DNA of 13,273 nt. Origin: Desulfobacterales bacterium (lineage in GTDB: Bacteria > Desulfobacterota > DSM-4660 > Desulfatiglandales > JALVZP01). Both the position numbers and the translations under genes were made by a program. The notes below the pieces were generated by a model, which searched no databases, was not told the origin of the DNA, and worked only from the letters and a program-made list of their open reading frames with translations. Below, in pieces: positions 7,949 through 13,273 of this stretch. How positions within the stretch are numbered: the first letter of the stretch is position 1; each line of letters starts with the position of its first letter. The stretch covers positions 1 through 13,273 of the forward strand of contig JAMOPX010000126.1 of the NCBI GenBank assembly GCA_027064285.1, read 5' to 3'.

Positions 7949-9142
7949 TTATTTTACTCTCTTCTCTACAGGCCAGTAATCCTTCTCCTTAGAAGGAAGA
8001 ACCACTGTGGCATATCCGGGCATTGTATTTTCGCCCCTCTGGTTTATAGCATAGGTTTCTATATCTACACAAGGTTCTCCGTCCTGGTCAATATACTTCT
8101 TTACTACTTTACCACCAACTCTTACTACATCAGAAAGATATACAAAACCTCTATACTCTGCCCTTGCCATCTTAAGCCAGCCATGATCTCCCATCCAGTT
8201 GGTTAAAAGATGGCCTTGCCAACAATGACGTTGAATACCAACATCATAAGGCCAGGCAATACCTGTCTGTGAATAGGCAGCATGTTTATTATAATGAACT
8301 GAATACACCGGCTCTAATGCATAGGTATCAGGATCTCTAAAATACCATGCAGGATGTCTCTGTTTATCTCTTACTGCAAGCTCATGACCAAATGGTCTTA
8401 CAGGTGTTGCTCCTCCTAAGAAAAATGCGATCATATCAGAAAGTCCTATAGGTCCTTTGATTACAGGCTTTAGTTCTTCTCCTTCCTGAACATCTTCCCA
8501 GAAGCGAGGCTCTTTTCCACGAAGCTCTTCTGCCATAATCTCCTGCTCTATCTTTTCCAGCTCTTCGTCAGTCCAAGGATGTGGAAGTTGTGGCCCTTTT
8601 CTTTCCTTCTTTACTTCTTTTTCCTTACTTTTCCTCATGGAAGCCCTTTCCACTCTTATATTCATCTGCTTGTAAAGGCAAACAAGATCCCCTTCTTCAT
8701 CTACATATCTTTGTTCAAAGAATTCAAACACCATTTTACCTCTTTTTCCTTCCTTTATCTCAAAATCTTTGAACTGAGAGGAAGGTTCAATGTGAGTTCC
8801 TGGTCTTATAGGTTTATAGAAATGAAGCTCATTCTTTGCATTAAAACCGCCCAGCCCTCTGAATCCAAATTGTGGTGCTGCAGGAAGTATAGAATATACG
8901 AAAAATGGTGGGGCTATAATACCTTTATACGGGCTTTGTTTGGCATATTCTTCGTCCCTATAAAGGGGATTCCAATCACCTACTCCATCACAAAAGCTTC
9001 TTATTGCTCTTTTTGTTACATCTACATTGTTGATGTAGTTGTCTATCCTTAAAATAAGTCCTTTTTTCCCTTCCATCTCTTTTATGAGTTCAGGAGTAAG
9101 GCGTCCTTCAGCCAGCTTTCCTTTTTCCACTTTTTCTGTCAT
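7949..9142 (-). CDS. MaoC/FAS1-like acyl-CoA dehydratase, double hotdog (copy 2)
   Basis: A full-length paralogue of the protein at 1796-2977, with the same two-domain plan. The N-terminal FAS1-dehydratase-like domain covers about 11-165 and has CDGVGDWNPLYRDEEYA (51-67), again lacking the motif histidine (tyrosine here). The C-terminal MaoC-like domain covers about 215-393 and has SVHYNKHAAYSQTGIAWPYD with candidate catalytic H283. The linker is longer and strongly charged (KSKEKEVKKERKGPQLPHPW). The shared signature RDPDTYALEPxxxVHYNK is present in both copies. The ATG has an AAGGAGGT ribosome site about 10 bases upstream and lies 21 bases after the CoA-transferase stop. It should hydrate or dehydrate an enoyl-CoA or 3-hydroxyacyl-CoA. 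Two diverged copies in one operon suggest two different intermediates or a hetero-oligomer. Confidence 0.87.
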   Translation of the reverse strand: MTEKVEKGKLAEGRLTPELIKEMEGKKGLILRIDNYINNVDVTKRAIRSFCDGVGDWNPLYRDEEYAKQSPYKGIIAPPFFVYSILPAAPQFGFRGLGGFNAKNELHFYKPIRPGTHIEPSSQFKDFEIKEGKRGKMVFEFFEQRYVDEEGDLVCLYKQMNIRVERASMRKSKEKEVKKERKGPQLPHPWTDEELEKIEQEIMAEELRGKEPRFWEDVQEGEELKPVIKGPIGLSDMIAFFLGGATPVRPFGHELAVRDKQRHPAWYFRDPDTYALEPVYSVHYNKHAAYSQTGIAWPYDVGIQRHCWQGHLLTNWMGDHGWLKMARAEYRGFVYLSDVVRVGGKVVKKYIDQDGEPCVDIETYAINQRGENTMPGYATVVLPSKEKDYWPVEKRVK

Positions 9143-9163
9143 CCTAAAAAATACCTCCTTGAT

Positions 9164-10534
9164 TTATTTTTTGGCTATATCTTCTCCAAAAACTTTTCTT
9201 AGCTCTTCTAAGTAGTTGGGATCTACATATCCTGCTCCTTTTCCTGCTTGTTTTTCTATCAAGTCTAATCTAGTTGGCCTTCCTGGTGGGAATCTTGGAA
9301 CTGTGCCAATGACCTTTTCATCTTCTAATTTTTTCAGTTCTTCTTTGCTCATACCCAGCAATTCGCAAAATACATATTCATTATGTTCAGCAAATCTAGG
9401 GGCTCTACTTGGTATGTAGCTTTCAAGACCCACAAACTTGGCTGGCATCTGCTTTCCAATTGGCCTTTTTCCAACATCCTTTCCATGGTCTATTACTTCA
9501 AAGAAACCTCTCTGAATAAGATGTGGATTTAAATGCACCTCTTTCATAGATAATACAGCCCCTGATGGAATACCCTCTTTTTGGAGCTTTTCCATAAGCT
9601 CTAAGTGATCATGCTGACTTGTCCACTCCTCTATTATTTTGTTCAGCTCATCTCTGTTCTTTACTCTGGCCTCCATAGTAGAAAATTTTGGATCATCTTT
9701 GAGCTCTTCTTTTCCCATAAGCTTACAGAGTGCCTGCCATTGTTGTTCATTTTCTACTGCTATATTTATCCATGAATCCTCACCTTTACACCTATAACAT
9801 TCATGGGGAGCCATCGCCGGATTTGCATTTCCTGATCTTTCTTTTACACGTCCGTTCAATGTATAATCCATTATTACATCTCCAATATGAATCACAATCG
9901 CCTCTCTTCCTGCCACATCTATGTACTGACCTTTGCCTGTCTTTTTTCTGTAATACAGCGCTGTTAATGCTGCTGCAGCTCCGGTTACACCCAGCATCCA
10001 GTCACCATATGCATAGTTGGAAAGAAGAGGTGGCTGATCAGGATGTCCAGTAATATAAGTAAGACCCGACATCCCCTCCATTCCGGTCATATACATATAA
10101 TAATCTCTTAGTGGCCCATAATGTCCTAAACCACTCATGGAGACCATAACTATATCAGGCTTTACTTTCTTAAGTTCTTCATATCCAAGACCAAGGTTAT
10201 CCATCACCCTTGGAGAAAAGTTTTCCATTACAATATCACTCATTTTTACCAATTTTTTAAATATCTCTTTACCCTTATCTGTGCTGAGATCCAGACTAAT
10301 TCCCTTTTTACCCGCGTTCAAAAGATGAAAATATCCACCTGCATTCCAGTTTTCCTTTTCAGGAGGTTCGTTATCAGGATAAGCAGTCATTCTGGTAAAA
10401 AGATCAGGTCTCTTAGGGGACTCGATCTTTATTATCTCAGCCCCTAAGTCCGCAAGTATTCTTGTCCCCATAGGACCTGCATATACTGTGGTAAGATCTA
10501 CCACTCTAATACCTTCTAATATTTTATATGCCAT
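9164..10534 (-). CDS. CaiB/BaiF class III CoA-transferase, with catalytic Asp
   Basis: This enzyme moves CoA between carboxylic acids through an aspartyl-CoA anhydride/thioester mechanism. The N-terminal signature LEGIRVVDLTTVYAGPMGTR, then LADLGAEIIKIE and DIVMENFSP, is typical. The expected catalytic Asp is D178 in YAYGDWMLGVTGA, followed by RKKTGKGQYIDVAGREA. The protein has a C-terminal extension (about 415-456) rich in Pro, Gly and Arg beyond the usual fold. I start at the ATG 10534, because AGGAG sits 5 bases before it. An in-frame TTG at 10552 would add six residues, overlap the upstream gene and place the ribosome site inside the coding region. This gene and the one at 10939-12141 are distinct members of the family and may form a two-subunit enzyme. 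Confidence 0.9.
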   Translation of the reverse strand: MAYKILEGIRVVDLTTVYAGPMGTRILADLGAEIIKIESPKRPDLFTRMTAYPDNEPPEKENWNAGGYFHLLNAGKKGISLDLSTDKGKEIFKKLVKMSDIVMENFSPRVMDNLGLGYEELKKVKPDIVMVSMSGLGHYGPLRDYYMYMTGMEGMSGLTYITGHPDQPPLLSNYAYGDWMLGVTGAAAALTALYYRKKTGKGQYIDVAGREAIVIHIGDVIMDYTLNGRVKERSGNANPAMAPHECYRCKGEDSWINIAVENEQQWQALCKLMGKEELKDDPKFSTMEARVKNRDELNKIIEEWTSQHDHLELMEKLQKEGIPSGAVLSMKEVHLNPHLIQRGFFEVIDHGKDVGKRPIGKQMPAKFVGLESYIPSRAPRFAEHNEYVFCELLGMSKEELKKLEDEKVIGTVPRFPPGRPTRLDLIEKQAGKGAGYVDPNYLEELRKVFGEDIAKK

Positions 10535-10545
10535 CTCTCTCCTGG

Positions 10546-10905
10546 TTAACAAAACTGCACATTAGTGCAATTTTGGGTGGGGTATTTGTGCTCCGCCTTT
10601 TCAGGATGGTCAGCCCCACCTGGCGGTTTTTGACCATCCATAGCCCCTGCACCAAGCACAGGAACTAACCTATTCACCACCCTCTCCCAGTTTCCTAAGA
10701 CAAGTACTTGTCTTAAGGGAGAAAAATCCCTTCCAAAGGACTTCCCAAGAAGAGAAATGATGAAAGCTGCTCTGAGAACTCTCCAGCTTTTTTGTCTTTT
10801 CTTTATCTTTAAAAGACCCCTCACAGGCTTGTTCCTTTCAGAACTTTGTCTTTCTTCCTCCTCTAAAAGTATATTCCTGTAAATATCATAAAAGCTTTTA
10901 TGCAC
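10546..10905 (-). CDS. Unrecognised 119-residue protein between two CoA-transferase genes
   Basis: I do not recognise a family. The reading frame opens with GTG at 10905, preceded by GAGGTG at about 6 bases, and stops 11 bases before the next ATG, so it fits the operon. The first half is basic and helical (EEEERQSSERNKPVRG, KIKKRQKSWRVLRAAFIISLL). The second half has Gly and Pro (VPVLGAGAMDGQKPPGGADHP) and ends in NCTNVQFC with two cysteines. The DNA of its second half is richer in G+C than its neighbours and full of dyad symmetries (10550-10575, 10604-10639, 10696-10715). A structured RNA or repeat insertion that happens to stay open is therefore a serious alternative. Confidence 0.5.
   Translation of the reverse strand: MHKSFYDIYRNILLEEEERQSSERNKPVRGLLKIKKRQKSWRVLRAAFIISLLGKSFGRDFSPLRQVLVLGNWERVVNRLVPVLGAGAMDGQKPPGGADHPEKAEHKYPTQNCTNVQFC
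10550..10575 (-). other. Intercistronic RNA hairpin upstream of a CoA-transferase gene
   Basis: On the minus strand, CAAAATTGCAC and GTGCAGTTTTG pair over 11 positions with one U-G wobble around the loop TAAT. The wobble is a mismatch in the plus-strand copy, so the minus-strand transcript folds better. It overlaps the last codons of the 119-residue gene and ends 15 bases before the ATG of the next CoA-transferase gene. It could stabilise or process the mRNA or weakly terminate it. There is no proper T-run after the stem. Confidence 0.5.
10604..10639. repeat. 9-bp inverted repeat with nested pairings
   Basis: GGATGGTCA (10604-10612) and TGACCATCC (10631-10639) are perfect inverted repeats around an 18-base loop that contains GCC and GGC pairing within it. 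Competing pairings exist: CCGCC (10593-10597) with GGCGG (10622-10626), and GGTGGGG (10576-10582) with CCCCACC (10614-10620). The stretch is G+C-rich in an AT-rich setting and lies within the reading frame of the 119-residue protein. Confidence 0.55.
10696..10715. repeat. Perfect 20-bp palindrome
   Basis: TAAGACAAGTACTTGTCTTA reads the same on both strands with no spacer. A second inverted repeat follows at once, AAGGGA (10715-10720) with TCCCTT (10727-10732). Both lie in the 119-residue reading frame. Possible roles are a dimeric regulator site, a recombination site or chance; nothing decides between them. Confidence 0.6.
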
Positions 10906-10938
10906 TAAAACACCTCTTTCTATACAAACCCTTTGATT

Positions 10939-12141
10939 TTATACGATTCCTTTCTCTTGAAGTCCTTTTATATCATTTTCAGAAAGCCCTATTGAACCAA
11001 GCACCTCTTGAGTATGCTCACCCAGTAAAGGCGCCCTGCCTTCCTTCCAAGGACTTTCGCTTAGCTTGGCTGGAGCACCTGGATAGGTAACCTCTTTCAT
11101 TTCAGGATGTTCAGTTTTTACAAAAAATTCTCTTGCCTTTATCTGAGGATCATCTGGAAGTTCTCCTGGGCTGAGTATTGGTGCAAAAGCAAGTCTTAGC
11201 TTCTGAGCCTTTTCTGTGATTTCCCATTTTGTATGCTCTTTTAACCACGGAAGGATTAAGGCCTCGAACTTTTCTGGCTCTTTCACCCTTGCACCTGCTT
11301 TTACCAAAAGTGGATTCTCTCTTTCTTCTGGTTTCTCTATAAGATCAGCAATTGCTTGTGTACCACCTATTCCAGGTGTAAGATTTACATATCCATCTTT
11401 GCAAGGATAATTTTCTTGTGTTGGAAAACCATGTATTGCCCATGGAAGTGTTCTTCTGCTCAGCCCTAAATAAGAATAGTCCGCCATAATACCAGTGAGA
11501 GTACTGGTTACAGCCTCCATTACAGAAAGATCTATCCATTTACCTTCTTCTTTTGGGCTTATCAGTGCAGCCATTGTTACAATATAAGCGATAAGGCCTG
11601 CTGTATATTCTGCTTGATATCCTCCCAGAACAGCAGGTCTTGTATCTGGCCATCTTGTAGGTCTCATCACATACATAGCTCCACCAATACCATATGCAGT
11701 AAAATTATTTGCTTTAAAATCCTTATATGGTCCATCCTGCCCAAACCAGGTTATAGAGGTCATTATGAGCTTTGGATTTTCTTTTTTCAGCTCATCGTAA
11801 CCCAAACCCCATTCTTTCATTTTTCCAGGCTCAAAGTCTTCAATAACCACATCGCTGTCTTTAACGAGTTTTTTAAATACCTCTGCTCCTTCCTGCTTTG
11901 TTATATCCAGTGTCAGGCTTTTTTTGTTAGTGTTTAAGTAAAAGAATGTACCGCTTTTTTCTTTATCTTGTTCGTCCTTCCAAAATGGAGCCTTCTTTCT
12001 AAGAGGATTACCTTCTTTTGGAGGTTCTACCTTAATTACCTCTGCTCCAAAATCTGCCAAAAGTTTACCACAATAGGATCCTGCAATATTGTTTGCAAGA
12101 TCCAAGACCCTTAACCCTGTTAACGCTCTCTCCTCCCCCAT
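10939..12141 (-). CDS. CaiB/BaiF class III CoA-transferase homologue, Glu at the catalytic Asp position
   Basis: This is the first gene of the minus-strand train. Family marks are LTGLRVLDLANNIAGSYCGK (8-27), LLADFGAEVIKVEPP, DVVIEDFEPGKMKEWGLGYDEL, ITWFGQDGPYKD and EGKWIDLSVMEAV. At 400 residues it is normal length. When hand-aligned to the downstream transferase, the active-site block reads LGGYQAEYTAGLIAY, so E178 takes the place of the catalytic Asp. This suggests altered chemistry or a non-catalytic subunit of a two-gene transferase. Two-subunit class III enzymes such as benzylsuccinate CoA-transferase BbsEF are known. The ATG follows AAGGAGG at about 6 bases, 33 bases upstream of the next gene's GTG, and a TTGACA element lies about 85 bases upstream. 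The alignment was done by eye. Confidence 0.88.
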   Translation of the reverse strand: MGEERALTGLRVLDLANNIAGSYCGKLLADFGAEVIKVEPPKEGNPLRKKAPFWKDEQDKEKSGTFFYLNTNKKSLTLDITKQEGAEVFKKLVKDSDVVIEDFEPGKMKEWGLGYDELKKENPKLIMTSITWFGQDGPYKDFKANNFTAYGIGGAMYVMRPTRWPDTRPAVLGGYQAEYTAGLIAYIVTMAALISPKEEGKWIDLSVMEAVTSTLTGIMADYSYLGLSRRTLPWAIHGFPTQENYPCKDGYVNLTPGIGGTQAIADLIEKPEERENPLLVKAGARVKEPEKFEALILPWLKEHTKWEITEKAQKLRLAFAPILSPGELPDDPQIKAREFFVKTEHPEMKEVTYPGAPAKLSESPWKEGRAPLLGEHTQEVLGSIGLSENDIKGLQEKGIV

Positions 12142-12202
12142 TGGGTCCTCCTTATTAGATTATTTTTTACAAAGGTGCCTACGAATTGGTCACATGGTTT
12201 CA

Positions 12203-12229
12203 ATACTAAAAAGAAAACCTATATGTCAA
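12203..12229 (-). promoter_or_regulatory. Candidate sigma-70-type promoter of the minus-strand operon
   Basis: On the minus strand, a perfect -35 box TTGACA (12229-12224) is followed by TAGTAT (12208-12203), four of six matches to TATAAT, at a short 15-base spacing. An alternative TATTGA at 18 bases is weaker. The site lies about 60-85 bases before the ATG at 12141, and no gene intervenes. The first ten bases of the -35 region (TTGACATATA) are identical to those of the plus-strand promoter at 12878. Confidence 0.5.
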
Positions 12230-12273
12230 GTTAGTTATACCAATGCCAGCAATTCTCGATGAGTTTGGAAAGA

Positions 12274-12295
12274 TAGTATTTACATAGTATTTACA
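12274..12295. repeat. Tandem 11-bp repeat in the promoter region
   Basis: TAGTATTTACA occurs twice with no spacer (12274-12284 and 12285-12295). Just beyond it, AAATATGA is also duplicated (12309-12316 and 12317-12324). The 11-base period places the two copies on the same face of the helix, as for tandem regulator sites. The position is 45 bases upstream of the minus-strand -35 box. Regulator binding is a guess; simple slippage is the alternative. Confidence 0.5.
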
Positions 12296-12343
12296 AGGCA
12301 ACTTACAAAAATATGAAAATATGAAAAAAGAAATACTTTTTAA

Positions 12344-12868
12344 CTGACCTTACGCAAAATGGTTTATCTCACAAGGGAAGAATAACAACGAATGCGGTAT
12401 TGGGACAAAAGGGTTTTTCGTCTGCTCCAAGTCTCTCGGGCTGGTCTCTTCTCTGACTTATCTGCGGAGGATATCTGCCCCCTCCGCATTCCCGTCACTC
12501 AGCTGTTAATCAAATATACTTACCCATGCATGGGTTATACCAATACTGATTTAAAATAACCCTTTAGGAAAGTTTGGATATAATCTTATTATCCCTAAAG
12601 AAATTGCTGGGTAATAGCTCTTTAGTTGAAGATTTATAAAAAGAATATCTAATTGGTATTGGTATTACCCATGCATGAGCTTAGATGTCTAATAAAGGAC
12701 TATGCTTGGTTTGGAAAGACTTGAGTGACGGGCTGCGGTTTCCCCCACAGATAAGCCACGAAGAGACAGCGCCCTTCCGACAGTCGCAGACGAAAAACCC
12801 CCTTGCCCTTATTCGCTTCCGGTCTTACCCCTATACTGCATATAGACAAAACTTTTGCGTAAGGTCTG
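12344..12868. mobile_element. MITE-like foldback element (outer), with target duplication
   Basis: The ends are 16-bp inverted repeats: CTGACCTTACGCAAAA (12344-12359) and the reverse complement CAGACCTTACGCAAAA (12868-12853), with one mismatch. They are flanked by direct repeats TTTTTAA (12337-12343 and 12869-12875), a 7-bp target duplication. The arms are diverged inverted copies of each other. Shared blocks include GGGTTTTTCGTCTGC (12411-12425, 12786-12800), CTTATCTG (12457-12464, 12748-12755) and CCCGTCACTCA (12491-12501, 12722-12732). No transposase or credible gene is inside, so it would move only with a transposase supplied elsewhere. Its arms are richer in G+C than the surroundings. 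It sits between divergent promoters, ending 9 bases before the plus-strand -35 box. I could not assign an IS family. Confidence 0.75.
12532..12670. mobile_element. MITE-like element nested inside the outer element
   Basis: The ends are 15-bp inverted repeats GGGTTATACCAATAC (12532-12546) and the reverse complement GGGTAATACCAATAC (12670-12656), with one mismatch. Both sides carry ATGCAT (12526-12531 and 12671-12676), a 6-bp target duplication. The 139-bp interior is AT-rich and has its own dyad, CTTTAG (12572 region) with CTAAAG (12594 region). No reading frame of interest is present. The flanking outer arms show no similarity to each other close to this element, which fits a later insertion. 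ATGCAT is itself palindromic, which weakens the duplication argument somewhat. A third GTTATACCAAT occurs alone at 12234-12244. Confidence 0.6.
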
Positions 12869-12877
12869 TTTTTAATA

Positions 12878-12906
12878 TTGACATATAAGATAAGGGCTGA
12901 TATTTA
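12878..12906 (+). promoter_or_regulatory. Candidate promoter of the plus-strand gene
   Basis: TTGACA (12878-12883) is followed after 17 bases by TATTTA (12901-12906), a consensus -35 with a weak -10. GATATT at 15 bases is a better sequence match but a worse spacing. A transcript from here would have a leader of about 130 bases before the ATG at 13047. The -35 box begins two bases after the outer element's target duplication. Confidence 0.5.
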
Positions 12907-12962
12907 AAAAACGAAATCTGCAACAGAAGTTGCAAAAAAACGTAGGTATTCTTAAGTAGAAA

Positions 12963-13021
12963 TAAGGCCAGGAAGGTCGTAAAGGGAAGGAAACCCGAAG
13001 ATCTTTCTGGCCTTACTTTTT
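12963..13021 (+). terminator. Terminator-like attenuator hairpin in the plus-strand leader
   Basis: The arm 12963-12978 (TAAGGCCAGGAAGGTC) pairs with 13000-13015 (GATCTTTCTGGCCTTA) over 16 positions, including two G-U pairs. An inner GGG/CCC stem (12984-12986, 12994-12996) closes an AAGGAAA loop. CTTTTTATTAATTTTT follows, and the ribosome site starts 13 bases later. This shape can terminate transcription before the gene. A smaller hairpin, TGCAAC with GTTGCA (12919-12934), lies upstream in the leader. I could not match the leader to a known riboswitch class. It could instead be the end of a small RNA starting near 12910. Confidence 0.6.
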
Positions 13022-13046
13022 ATTAATTTTTATGAGGAGGTGAGTC

Positions 13047-13273
13047 ATGAAAAAGTCTATTTTTCTAATCAGTGTGGCCTTACTTTTCTTAGTTTTTCCT
13101 TGTTATGGAGCAGGAACTGACCCGCCTACACTAGATGTAAAAAAATTATACAAGCAGATTCAGGAGTTAAAAAAGAGGATAAATCAGCTTGAAGAGAAAA
13201 TCAGGCAAAAAGAAGTGAAAGAAGAGAAGCTAAGAAAAGACATAGAAGAGGTAAAAGAAGCGAAAAAGACCAT
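13047..13273 (+). CDS. Exported coiled-coil protein, N-terminus only
   Basis: The gene starts at ATG 13047 after a near-perfect ribosome site GAGGAGGTGA and runs in frame off the right edge (75 complete codons). Residues 1-22 are a signal peptide: MKKS, a hydrophobic core ISVALLFLVFPC, and a probable cut near CYGAG. An alternative is a lipoprotein-like processing at C19, but the surrounding residues are a poor lipobox. From about 30 onward the chain is a charged coiled coil (KKLYKQIQELKKRINQLEEK, then KEEKLRKDIEEVKEAKK). Several outer-membrane porin families and periplasmic coiled-coil proteins begin this way. Since the neighbouring operon encodes envelope transport, a porin-like partner is possible, but the visible part does not show it. 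Confidence 0.8.
   Translation, partial: MKKSIFLISVALLFLVFPCYGAGTDPPTLDVKKLYKQIQELKKRINQLEEKIRQKEVKEEKLRKDIEEVKEAKKT

Noticed and set aside
10535..10552. Upstream TTG start for the CoA-transferase at 9164-10534
   Set aside because: It would put the AGGAG ribosome site inside the gene, add six residues unlike the family's N-terminus and overlap the preceding frame. ATG 10534 fits better.
10562..10908. TTAGTGCA (10562-10569) and TGCACTAA (10901-10908) as ends of an inserted element spanning the 119-residue gene
   Set aside because: Only eight bases match, similarity stops at once beyond them, and there is no direct repeat outside. Chance is a sufficient explanation.
12685..12888. A 67-codon plus-strand open frame across the right arm of the mobile element
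   Set aside because: It has no ribosome site, runs through the terminal inverted repeat and out past the target duplication, and has no recognisable protein character.
12963..13015. Small SRP RNA (4.5S-like) suggested by GGAAGG in the leader hairpin
   Set aside because: The conserved SRP apical loop and its symmetric internal loop are not present; the GGAAGG stretch is in the wrong structural position.
12142..13046. A tRNA, CRISPR array or known riboswitch in the long non-coding region
   Set aside because: I looked for cloverleaf patterns, regularly spaced direct repeats and familiar riboswitch cores and saw none.

Overview
The window is AT-rich DNA with ordinary bacterial signals: AGGAGG-type ribosome sites, tightly packed genes and TTGACA promoters. 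The gene content is two class III CoA-transferases, two double-hotdog acyl-CoA dehydratases, an AMP-forming acyl-CoA ligase, an RND/MMPL membrane protein and a Ycf48-like secreted protein. This resembles carbon-degrading Desulfobacterota or other Proteobacteria. Genus cannot be judged from the sequence, and that placement is inference.

Layout. Positions 1 to 12141 form one minus-strand gene train, with most gaps between 1 and 33 bases. In transcription order it runs: CaiB/BaiF CoA-transferase (12141-10939), unrecognised 119-residue protein (10905-10546), second CaiB/BaiF transferase (10534-9164), MaoC/FAS1-like dehydratase (9142-7949), acyl-CoA ligase (7924-6338), Ycf48/BNR-repeat secreted protein (6329-5349), RND/MMPL protein (5367-2983), second dehydratase (2977-1796), unrecognised 112-residue protein (1794-1456), UDP-glucose 6-dehydrogenase of the animal-like type (1453-77), and the first 19 codons of a probable macro-domain protein (58-1). 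A strong intrinsic-terminator-like hairpin lies inside the signal-peptide codons of the Ycf48-like gene, so the train may be two transcription units or one attenuated unit.

Positions 12142 to 13046 are a non-coding region between divergent transcription units. It holds outward-facing promoters and what looks like a nested pair of non-autonomous mobile elements. The outer one (12344-12868) has 16-bp terminal inverted repeats and a 7-bp TTTTTAA target duplication. The inner one (12532-12670) has 15-bp inverted repeats and a 6-bp ATGCAT duplication. A plus-strand leader with an attenuator-like hairpin then precedes a secreted coiled-coil protein that runs off the right edge (13047 onward).

How the genes may work together (inference): the ligase and the CoA-transferases would activate a carboxylic acid to its CoA thioester or pass CoA between acids, and the two dehydratases would hydrate or dehydrate different enoyl-CoA intermediates. 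The Ycf48-like and RND proteins would serve traffic of a hydrophobic substrate across the envelope. No acyl-CoA dehydrogenase, 3-hydroxyacyl-CoA dehydrogenase or thiolase is present here, so the pathway is incomplete in this window and the substrate cannot be named.
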